From Chloroflexota bacterium (GTDB lineage: Bacteria > Chloroflexota > Limnocylindria > Limnocylindrales > CSP1-4), in the NCBI GenBank assembly GCA_003158495.1, contig PMJT01000256.1, forward strand, positions 10,357 to 23,324: a DNA stretch of 12,968 nt, written 5' to 3'. The first letter of the stretch is position 1. Each line of letters begins with the position of its first letter. The notes below the pieces were generated by a model. That model saw nothing but the letters and a program-made list of their open reading frames with translations, was not told where the DNA came from and did not search any database. Of this stretch, positions 7,533-12,968 are shown piece by piece. Position numbers and translations under genes: made by a program.

Positions 7533-7645
7533 GCGGGAGTCGACTCCCAGGGCGCACTATCGGGTCTCGACCAACGGATCGAAGGCTCAATCGGCTGGCA
7601 CAGCCGGGTGCAGGTCCATCGTCCGTTGCCGGGAAGTAGACCACT

Positions 7646-8059
7646 GTGACAGTTCAAGAACAGCGGAGCGTCACGACCGACGCTCCGACCACCACGGAGT
7701 CCGGTGGCCAGACCAACCGGACCGTGACCAACCGCCAGCTCGACGTTCGGCCCAGTAACAACGAGACAGTCCGCCGCATCGTCGTCCTCGTCTTCGGCCT
7801 GATCCAGATCGCGATCGGCCTCAGGATCGTCCTGCTACTTCTCAGTGCCCGAGAAGGAAACCTTCTGGTCGCGGTCATCAACAACGTCGGCGGCGCGCTG
7901 ACCGAGCCATTCCGCGGGATCCTGAGCCTCAGTGCGGTTTCGGCCGGCGGCTCGGTCCTCGATGTTGCCGCAGTCGTCGCCCTCGTCGGCTGGACAATCA
8001 TCGAAATGATCGTCATCTGGAGCCTGGCGATCTTCCGTCGCGAGCCGTCTTACGCATAG
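7646..8059 (+). CDS. YggT-family small membrane protein
   Basis: 137 residues. A polar Thr/Gln-rich N-terminal tail (about 1-40) precedes a YggT-like region: membrane segment one at about 43-68 (IVVLVFGLIQIAIGLRIVLL), a loop with the family-like 'LTEPFRGIL', and membrane segment two at about 105-132. The family (PF02325) occurs widely in bacteria and plastids; members are linked to osmotic tolerance or cell-division proteins, but no biochemical activity is fixed. Start GTG at 7646 is preceded by GGGAAG about nine bases upstream; no ATG gives a better start. It ends with TAG. It lies 71 bases upstream of another small membrane stress-type protein in the same direction, so the two may be co-transcribed. 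Confidence 0.82.
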   Translation: MTVQEQRSVTTDAPTTTESGGQTNRTVTNRQLDVRPSNNETVRRIVVLVFGLIQIAIGLRIVLLLLSAREGNLLVAVINNVGGALTEPFRGILSLSAVSAGGSVLDVAAVVALVGWTIIEMIVIWSLAIFRREPSYA

Positions 8060-8130
8060 GCCCCACTCCAATTGATCAACCCGCGCCGGCCGCGATTCGG
8101 CCTACGCATCTCAGAGAAAGAAGGATTTCC

Positions 8131-8415
8131 ATGGATATTCCCCAGATGACACTCGTCGCCTGGCTCGTCGTCGGCGTGATCGCCGGCTTCGTGGCCAGCG
8201 AGATCATGGGCACCCGCGAAGGTCTCCTGATGATGGTCATACTCGGCATCGTCGGCGCGATCGTCGGCGGCTGGGTGGCCGCAGACGTGCTGAAGGTCGC
8301 CAACGTAACCGGCATCAACCTCACCAGCATCGTCGTTGCCGTCGTCGGCGCGCTTATCGTGATCGTGGTCTACGACAGCCTGGTCGGACGCCGCCGAGCC
8401 TTCGGCCGGCGCTAG
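8131..8415 (+). CDS. GlsB/YeaQ/YmgE-family stress-response membrane protein
   Basis: 94 residues of the transglycosylase-associated family (PF04226), usually 80-90 residues. Three hydrophobic segments are visible at about 7-24, 30-53 and 63-82, with glycine-rich packing (GVIAGFVASEIMG, GIVGAIVGGWVA) typical of the family and a basic C-terminus (GRRRAFGRR). The middle connection is a short polar stretch around 'ADVLKVANVTGINL'. The family is often induced by general, acid or envelope stress; its molecular role is not settled. ATG at 8131 is preceded by AAGGA at a good distance. It ends with TAG, followed 44 bases later by a strong hairpin that probably closes the two-gene unit. Confidence 0.9.
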   Translation: MDIPQMTLVAWLVVGVIAGFVASEIMGTREGLLMMVILGIVGAIVGGWVAADVLKVANVTGINLTSIVVAVVGALIVIVVYDSLVGRRRAFGRR

Positions 8416-8459
8416 TCCTTACGCGCCCCAGTGGCGCCCACTCAACCTCGCAACCATCA

Positions 8460-8493
8460 AGCAGGATCGGCCCGGACGGGGGCCGATCCTGCT
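8460..8493 (+). terminator. Strong 14-bp hairpin, probable terminator
   Basis: AGCAGGATCGGCCC (8460-8473) pairs perfectly with GGGCCGATCCTGCT (8480-8493) around a 6-nt loop GGACGG. ATTCAGACTCTTT follows, only mildly T-rich, so termination may be imperfect. It sits between the GlsB-like gene and the hydrolase gene. Confidence 0.75.
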
Positions 8494-8604
8494 ATTCAGA
8501 CTCTTTCGAGGCCGGCGCGAGCACATAGCTCGCGCCGCGACCGTGCTCCCCACTCGGTGACCAAGACCGGCGGGCGGAACCGCCGACAACTTCGGGAGGA
8601 CGAG

Positions 8605-9372
8605 GTGGCAGATCGCCTGACCTTTCTCGGCCACTCCACCGTGCTCGTCGACCTCGATGGCGTGCGCGTGCTGACCGATCCGCTGCTCGGGCATCTGTCG
8701 GTGGCGATCCGGCGTCATGTGCCTCGAGAGGACCCGGACACTCTCAAGGACATCTCGGCTGTCTTCATCAGCCACGGTCACCTTGACCACCTGGACCTCG
8801 AGTCCCTGCGGGCGCTCCCCGGCAAGCCGGAGATCTTCGTGCCGGTCGGTCTAGGACGCATCGTCGCAAAAGCAGCTCGCGGAGTCATCCACGAAATGCG
8901 GGCAGGCGATCGGCTCCAGGCAGGAAGGCTGACCCTGGAGGCCGTCCATGCCGAACACGGCCGGCGTCGCTCCCTGTTCACCTCGGCAGAGGGGGCACTC
9001 GGCATCCTCATGACCGGCTCGACGAGCATCTACTTTGCCGGCGACACCGGCCTCTTCCCAGGCATGTCGCAGCTGGCCGGACGTGTTGACGTGGCCCTGC
9101 TCCCGGTGGGCGGCTGGGGTCCAAGACTTGGCCGCGGCCATCTGGGGCCGGACCTCGCGGCAGAGGCGGCGACACGAATCTGCCCGGCGATCGCGGTGCC
9201 GATCCACTGGGGCACCCTCTATCCGCTTGGCCTGCGAAGGTTTGCAGGTCGCCGCTTCGACGAGCCGGGCGAGGCCTTTCGGGACGCGGTCGCGGCGCGC
9301 GCCTCCGGCATCGAAGTGCAGGTTCTCCGACCCGGCCAGTGGATGACGCTGAACGGGCGCGCCGCACAATGA
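8605..9372 (+). CDS. MBL-fold metal-dependent hydrolase (UlaG/NAPE-PLD-like)
   Basis: 255 residues from GTG at 8605, chosen because GGGAGG lies five bases upstream and the fold starts at once with 'RLTFLGHSTVLVDLDGVRVL'. The frame is open further upstream, but it crosses the terminator hairpin and encodes Arg/Ser-rich sequence. Metal motifs: TDPLL (24-28), HGHLDH with His57, His59, Asp61 and His62, then 'IYFAGDTGLF' with a metal Asp, and a final His in 'VPIHWGTLYP'. This matches Lactamase_B_2-type enzymes of the UlaG or N-acyl-phosphatidylethanolamine phospholipase D groups; the substrate cannot be told. No signal peptide, so cytosolic. Its TGA overlaps the ATG of the next gene as ATGA, so the two are translationally coupled and may act on one phosphate- or lipid-containing substrate. 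Confidence 0.9.
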   Translation: MADRLTFLGHSTVLVDLDGVRVLTDPLLGHLSVAIRRHVPREDPDTLKDISAVFISHGHLDHLDLESLRALPGKPEIFVPVGLGRIVAKAARGVIHEMRAGDRLQAGRLTLEAVHAEHGRRRSLFTSAEGALGILMTGSTSIYFAGDTGLFPGMSQLAGRVDVALLPVGGWGPRLGRGHLGPDLAAEAATRICPAIAVPIHWGTLYPLGLRRFAGRRFDEPGEAFRDAVAARASGIEVQVLRPGQWMTLNGRAAQ

Positions 9373-11504
9373 CATCGAGAGTGGGCGGGGCCCGAGGACC
9401 GGCGGCCGATCTTCTCGGCTTCTACCGGCTGCAGGCTCGCCTGATGTGGACGTGGCGACCGACCCGGCTGGCGATCCTGCGCCGGACCGTCCTGTCATAC
9501 CTGGGTGCCTGCCTGGCCCTGGGGATCACCGCGCTCGTGCTGCGCGGGCTGAGGGTGGACGGCACGACGGCGCTGTTGCTGGCCGCGCTGCTGCTGCTCG
9601 CGCTGGACAGCTCCTCCGACATCCTTCTCCAGTGGGTGCTCGTGGCGAAGCCGACCTTCGTGACTCAGGCCCTGGGTCTCCTCGTGCAGGTGCTCGCGAT
9701 CATCCTGATAGGGCGCGTGGTGCCGGGCGTAAGCGTCGACGGCGCTTCGACCGCCGTCTGGGCGGCGGTCCTGGTGACGCTGCTCAACAGCTTGTTCGCC
9801 GAGCTGGTAGCGGTCAGCGACGACGACTCCTACTACGGGGTGCTCGTCAGGCGGCTGGTGGCCCGCAACTTCGGGAAGGCCCCGGAGTCGACACCTGGGT
9901 TGCTCGTTGTCCAGATCGATGGGCTGAGCCTTCCCGTCCTGGACCATGCCATGCGGGCGGGGCGGGTTCCCGTGCTCGGCGGGCTCGTGCGAGACGGCGC
10001 GGCGACGCTCCACCCGTGGGTGGCCTTGCTGCCACCCACCACCCCTGCGAGTCAGGCCGGCATCCTCTACGGCCGCAACGATGGGATCGCCGGCTTTCGC
10101 TGGTTCGAGAAAGAGAACGCACGGCTCCTGGTGGCCAACCATCCAGACGACGCGGCCGAGATAGCGCGCCGTATCAGCGACGGCACAGGCTTGCTTGCGG
10201 ACGATGGGGCCAGCATCGGCAACCTCCTGGGCGGAGACGCGCCACGAAGCTACCTGACGATGGCGACGATCGGCGAAGGCGCGGCTTCTGACGAAGCCCG
10301 ACGCCTGCGTGGCTTCCTGGCAACATCCGTCAACTACGTCCGCCTGCTGGTGTTGATGGCCGGCGAAATTGTCAAGGAGCTGTACCAGGCGGAACGCCAG
10401 CGGGCCCGGGAAATCGAGCCACGGATGCACCGAAGCGTGCAGTTCGCAGTCGAACGAGCCGTCACGAATATCGCTCTGCGGACGACATCCACGGCGTTCG
10501 TCATCGAGGAGATGTACGGCGGGGCACCGACGATCTACGTGGATTACACCGGCTACGACGCGATCTCGCACCACTGCGGCCCGGAACGCCAGGAGGCGAT
10601 CGACGCCCTCGACGGCATCGATCGGGCAATCGGATCACTGCTCAAGGCCAGCGGGCACACTCGCCGAGCGTACCGGCTGGTCGTGCTCTCCGATCACGGC
10701 CAATGCCTCGGGGCAACGTTCAGTCAGCGGTACGGCCAGCCACTCGAAGCAATCGTGGCCGCACTGCTACCGGGCAAGATGAGCGTCTTCGGCACGACAG
10801 ACTTGGTCGAATCGGCGGGCATGGGTCGGCGCATAGTGGCTGAATTGGGCCGCGGCCAGAGCGTCGGATCGATGCTGGCGCGTCGGCTGCCCGGAGTTCT
10901 GGGGCGGCTACGCCGCGAGCCGGCGGGCACTGCCGCGGCTCTTCCCGACGTCGTGGTGGCTTCGTCCGGCAGCATGGCCCACATCTATTTCACGAGCCGA
11001 CCCGGCCGCATGACAGCCGAGACGATCGGAGCGAGCTACCCAGGCCTCATCGAAGCGTTGGCGCGCCATCCCGGAATCGGGGCGGTCGTGATGAGATCCG
11101 CCGCGGGTCACGCGGTGGTCCTGGGGCGACGCGGCCGGGTCGATCTGACCACGGGCGAGGCTCAGGCGGCCATGTCCGTAGCCGAGCCCGTGGGCGAGAA
11201 CGACGGCGACGACCTGCTGGCCGAGTTTGGCCCCCGCGCAGCGGAGAACCTGCTTCATCTCGAGGCGTTCGCGAACGCCGGCGACCTGATCCTCCTGGGA
11301 GCCGTCGACAGAGTGTCCGGTGAAGTCACGGGCTTCGAGGAGCTGATCGGCTCGCACGGCGGCCTCGGTGGCTGGCAGAGCGAGCCTTTCATCATGTGTC
11401 CGGCGACCCTGGAGGTAGCCGAAGACCCCCCCGTGGGAGCACCCGCCATCTATCGCCAGCTGGTGGCGTGGCGGGCGCAGCTACGGACTGAGAGTGGAGG
11501 TTGA
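9369..11504 (+). CDS. Membrane-anchored alkaline-phosphatase-superfamily phosphodiesterase with holin-like N-terminus
   Basis: 711 residues from the ATG at 9369, which overlaps the previous TGA. Residues about 40-145 hold roughly four hydrophobic segments resembling the phage-holin-like PF04020 family, including 'ILIGRVVPGVSVDG' and 'VTLLNSLFAELV'. The large C-terminal domain is a type I phosphodiesterase/nucleotide pyrophosphatase of the alkaline phosphatase superfamily: metal Asp184 in 'LLVVQIDGLS', probable nucleophile Thr224 or Thr225 in 'LLPPTTPASQ', Asp397 and His401 in 'DYTGYDAISHH', Asp442-His443 in 'VVLSDHGQ', and His663 in 'IGSHGGLGG'. All expected metal ligands appear present. There is no cleavable signal; the orientation of the catalytic domain is unclear, though family members often face outward. 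Similar holin-phosphodiesterase fusions are, as I recall, annotated in actinobacteria. The substrate could be a nucleotide, phospholipid or polyphosphate-type diester. Confidence 0.87.
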   Translation: MTSRVGGARGPAADLLGFYRLQARLMWTWRPTRLAILRRTVLSYLGACLALGITALVLRGLRVDGTTALLLAALLLLALDSSSDILLQWVLVAKPTFVTQALGLLVQVLAIILIGRVVPGVSVDGASTAVWAAVLVTLLNSLFAELVAVSDDDSYYGVLVRRLVARNFGKAPESTPGLLVVQIDGLSLPVLDHAMRAGRVPVLGGLVRDGAATLHPWVALLPPTTPASQAGILYGRNDGIAGFRWFEKENARLLVANHPDDAAEIARRISDGTGLLADDGASIGNLLGGDAPRSYLTMATIGEGAASDEARRLRGFLATSVNYVRLLVLMAGEIVKELYQAERQRAREIEPRMHRSVQFAVERAVTNIALRTTSTAFVIEEMYGGAPTIYVDYTGYDAISHHCGPERQEAIDALDGIDRAIGSLLKASGHTRRAYRLVVLSDHGQCLGATFSQRYGQPLEAIVAALLPGKMSVFGTTDLVESAGMGRRIVAELGRGQSVGSMLARRLPGVLGRLRREPAGTAAALPDVVVASSGSMAHIYFTSRPGRMTAETIGASYPGLIEALARHPGIGAVVMRSAAGHAVVLGRRGRVDLTTGEAQAAMSVAEPVGENDGDDLLAEFGPRAAENLLHLEAFANAGDLILLGAVDRVSGEVTGFEELIGSHGGLGGWQSEPFIMCPATLEVAEDPPVGAPAIYRQLVAWRAQLRTESGG

Positions 11505-11788
11505 TGCCATATGCCAGACCGTCAACGACGACGGCTGTATCCCAAACCACCGAACAGGAACATCAGAATGAGCACTACTACCAGGAGTTCCAACATGGGA
11601 CACCTCTTTCGCTATCAGAGTCCCTGTCCTGGCTTGCGAGCGTGAGGATGGAAACTCTTCGGCATTGGGCCTGCGTACGGCAACTGGCCCAACAGATCCG
11701 GCGGAAACCGGACTTGGACCATAGGCGTATATTTGATCTCGGAAATGTGTTCCCCGCGGGTTTCCGCGGTGCGAGGTCGGGCCGATGA
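11504..11788 (+). CDS. Possible small ORF bridging the phosphodiesterase and cyclase genes
   Basis: A 94-codon frame whose ATG (11504-11506) overlaps the preceding TGA as TGATG, with GGAGG five bases before it, and whose TGA overlaps the next ATG as ATGA (11785-11788). Both junctions are what a coupled operon gene would show. Against it: codon choice is unlike its neighbours (many A/T-ending codons such as TAT, AGA, CAA, CAT), the product matches nothing I know, the reverse strand is also open, and the region holds strong RNA hairpins. The product would be soluble, rich in Gln, His, Glu and Arg in its first half. I rate a structured spacer as somewhat more likely than a protein. Confidence 0.3.
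   Translation: MPYARPSTTTAVSQTTEQEHQNEHYYQEFQHGTPLSLSESLSWLASVRMETLRHWACVRQLAQQIRRKPDLDHRRIFDLGNVFPAGFRGARSGR
11644..11657 (+). repeat. 14-nt motif GAGGATGRAAACYC, copy 3
   Basis: GAGGATGGAAACTC, 127 bases upstream of the cyclase ATG and in sense with it. It differs from copy 2 by one base. Only a weak GAG/CTC pair can enclose it here. Confidence 0.45.
11665..11712 (+). ncRNA. Two consecutive hairpins in the cyclase leader
   Basis: First hairpin: TTGGGCC (11665-11671) pairs with GGCCCAA (11686-11692), extended inside by TGC (11672-11674) with GCA (11680-11682), leaving a GTACG loop and a 3-nt bulge. Second hairpin: TCCGG (11697-11701) pairs with CCGGA (11708-11712) around CGGAAA. They begin seven bases after motif copy 3. 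I looked for the conserved parts of c-di-GMP-I and cobalamin riboswitches and did not find them, so the class, if any, is unknown. Confidence 0.4.
11754..11769 (+). promoter_or_regulatory. Hairpin just upstream of the cyclase ribosome site
   Basis: CCGCGG-GTTT-CCGCGG forms a perfect 6-bp stem with a 4-nt loop, ending three bases before the GAGG (11773-11776) that serves ATG 11785. Its position could influence ribosome access. Confidence 0.4.
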
Positions 11789-12804
11789 AGCGCGACACCC
11801 AAGACGATCCGGAGTCCAGAACCGGCGCTCGCGATCAGGTGGCGGACAACGCCGACCAGACGAGTGCCGACGCCGACCAGACGAACGCCGACGCCGACCA
11901 GACAGCCTCGGAACGAGACGAAGCCGATGCCGCGATCGATCAGCTTGCCGCCGATCGCGACCAGGCGACGGCCGACAGCGACCGGCAAAGCAGCGACGCA
12001 GGCGCGGCTCCTGCAGCCTACGAGGCATCGCGCCTGGCGCGTGCGACCAGTTCGCTCAATCGTCTGGCGACCCACATCGCCCGGAAGGGGACCGCTCGCT
12101 CGCGACTCACCACGGCTGCGAAGCGCGACGCAAACGCCGACAGGCGCGACTCGACGGCGCGCCGGCTGGACGAGAAGGCCGAGGCACTGGCGCGCCGACT
12201 CGAATCATCGGACGAGTCCCTGGCGGAACGTCTCGCGGAGGTCAGTTCCAGGGCGGCCGCCGACCGGGCCAGGGCCGCAGCGGATCGGCTAAAGGCTGCC
12301 GAAGACAGGGCCGAATCGGCCCGCGAACGCGAAAGGCTCGAAGCCGAGCTTCATAGCGCACACCTCGACGACTTGACCGGGGCTTTTCGGCGCGAGACGG
12401 GCACGCTGGCCCTCCGGCACGAAATCGATCGGGCCCGCAGGGCCGACGGGCGCTTCATCGTCGCGTTCGTCGATGTCGACGGGATGAAGAAGGTCAACGA
12501 CGTAGACGGCCACGCCGCCGGCGATCACGTGCTGCAGACGCTGGTCTGGACCATGCGATCAAAACTTCGTTCGTTCGACCCGGTCGTGCGCTACGGCGGC
12601 GACGAGTTCGTCTGCGGAATGGGCGGCGTGGAGTTGGGGGACGTGGAACGCCGCTTCGAAGACATCGATCGGGCCCTCAAATTCGAAGTCGGGGTCGGGA
12701 TTAGCGTGGGTCTGGCCGGTCTCGAGCCGGACGACACCCTCGAGCGCATTACGGCCAGGGCAGACGAAGAGCTGCTCAAGGCCAAGAGGCGCCGCCAGGC
12801 CTAG
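11785..12804 (+). CDS. GGDEF diguanylate cyclase with heptad-repeat N-terminus
   Basis: 339 residues; makes cyclic di-GMP from two GTP. The GGDEF domain (about 196-336) has DLTGAFRR at its start, metal-binding D230 in 'FVDVDGMKKVND', an intact GGDEF at 271-275, and a product-inhibition I-site RSFD at 262-265, exactly five residues before GGDEF, so the enzyme should be active and feedback-inhibited. The first 190 residues lack any recognised sensor domain. They begin with three heptads (ADQTSAD, ADQTNAD, ADQTASE), continue as Asp/Ala/Arg-rich helix (LAADRDQATADSDRQ) and end in a strongly charged helix (about 145-190), suggesting a long coiled coil that promotes dimerisation. No membrane segment or signal peptide. 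ATG 11785 follows GAGG by eight bases. It ends with TAG, convergent with the next gene. Control may come through the structured leader. Confidence 0.94.
   Translation: MKRDTQDDPESRTGARDQVADNADQTSADADQTNADADQTASERDEADAAIDQLAADRDQATADSDRQSSDAGAAPAAYEASRLARATSSLNRLATHIARKGTARSRLTTAAKRDANADRRDSTARRLDEKAEALARRLESSDESLAERLAEVSSRAAADRARAAADRLKAAEDRAESARERERLEAELHSAHLDDLTGAFRRETGTLALRHEIDRARRADGRFIVAFVDVDGMKKVNDVDGHAAGDHVLQTLVWTMRSKLRSFDPVVRYGGDEFVCGMGGVELGDVERRFEDIDRALKFEVGVGISVGLAGLEPDDTLERITARADEELLKAKRRRQA
11851..11913 (+). repeat. Three tandem 21-bp coding repeats
   Basis: Units begin at 11851, 11872 and 11893, each with GCCGACCAGACG or a close variant; the first two are almost identical and the third has drifted. 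They encode the heptads in the cyclase N-terminus, in phase with the reading frame, and look like recent internal duplication. Confidence 0.75.
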
Positions 12805-12837
12805 GCGCGAGCGCCGCGAACGAGCGCGACGCCGGCG

Positions 12838-12968
12838 CTAGAAGATGAGGGAAGGAAGCAAGCCGAAGAGCACGCCGAGATCGGTCCAGTCGATCTTGCT
12901 GCCGATCGAAGGAATTCCGGCCGCGGAAAGGACGGCGATGGCGAAGCAGATGCACGCCACGACGGACG
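12838..12968 (-). CDS. C-terminal end of a small membrane protein, cut by window edge
   Basis: Only the last 42 residues are visible, read on the minus strand to TAG at 12838-12840. They form a hydrophobic segment (VVACICFAIAVLSAAGI), a short polar turn (PSIGSKIDWTD) and a second hydrophobic tail (LGVLFGLLPSLIF). This pattern resembles small two-helix membrane proteins found widely in high-GC bacteria, with the polar 'KIDWTDLG' between helices, but I cannot assign a family. Codon use is high-GC like the neighbours, supporting real coding. The gene is convergent with the cyclase; their stop codons are 33 bases apart, with a GC-rich spacer that contains GGCG-CGAG-CGCC, a possible shared short hairpin. 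Confidence 0.7.
   Translation of the reverse strand, partial: SVVACICFAIAVLSAAGIPSIGSKIDWTDLGVLFGLLPSLIF

Larger units (their letters stand above)
7145..7645. other. Divergent intergenic region rich in dyads
   Basis: About 500 bases between the minus-strand kinase and the plus-strand YggT-like gene. I see no convincing protein. It contains two copies of a 14-nt motif (7295-7308 and 7519-7532), a 10-bp inverted repeat with a 15-nt spacer (7449-7458 and 7474-7483), a 14-nt palindrome (7535-7548) and a short CCCGA-T-TCGGG dyad (7506-7516). Its length and density of symmetric elements suggest a control region or a structured kinase leader. No clear -35/-10 pair for the plus-strand gene was found. 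Confidence 0.55.

Noticed and set aside
8431..8604. Upstream extension of the MBL hydrolase
   Set aside because: It runs through the 14-bp terminator hairpin, encodes low-complexity Arg/Ser sequence, and the GTG at 8605 has a strong GGGAGG.
11568..11645. 25-residue ORF starting ATG AGC ACT in the cyclase leader
   Set aside because: AGGA lies at a workable distance, but it overlaps the larger possible frame and the motif copy, and nothing but its start supports it. A leader peptide remains possible but unsupported.
11640..11720. Known c-di-GMP or cobalamin riboswitch upstream of the cyclase
   Set aside because: The GGAAAC and CCGG-GAAA-CCGG pieces looked suggestive, but the conserved core sequences of those classes are missing.

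Overview
High-GC bacterial DNA with overlapping operons, GTG starts, Shine-Dalgarno sites, a CCA-encoding tRNA and a lipoprotein. I read it as a chromosomal segment from a GC-rich soil or freshwater lineage, most likely Chloroflexota (Limnocylindria-like) or an actinobacterium. That placement is inference from gene style; there is no rRNA or marker protein to settle it. I see no transposase, integrase, CRISPR array or phage structural gene.

Layout. 1-714 (+): C-terminal part of an ABC-2 type permease cut by the window edge. 1112-1187 (+): tRNA-Ala(CGC), followed by a perfect 20-nt palindrome and a tandem 16-nt repeat. 1375-3075 (-): a lipoprotein gene followed by a two-domain protein gene interrupted by an in-frame TAG. 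3249-7144 (-): a LuxR/NarL-type response regulator translationally coupled to a 1,096-residue CheB-CheR-PAS-PAS-HisKA-HATPase sensor kinase. 7145-7645: a divergent non-coding region rich in dyads. 7646-8415 (+): two small membrane proteins, YggT-like and GlsB/YeaQ-like, then a strong hairpin. 8605-11504 (+): an MBL-fold hydrolase coupled to a membrane-anchored phosphodiesterase with a holin-like N-terminus. 11504-12804 (+): a structured spacer that may hold a small ORF, then a diguanylate cyclase with heptad repeats. 12838-12968 (-): the 3' end of a convergent small membrane protein gene.

The recurring theme is signal transduction. The sensor/response-regulator pair and the diguanylate cyclase have intact catalytic motifs. 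A 14-nt motif, GAGGATGRAAACYC, occurs three times, each time non-coding and in sense orientation upstream of one of these signalling genes. This and the amber-interrupted gene are the two observations I would follow first. TAG ends five apparently normal genes here, so the internal TAG is unlikely to reflect genome-wide recoding.
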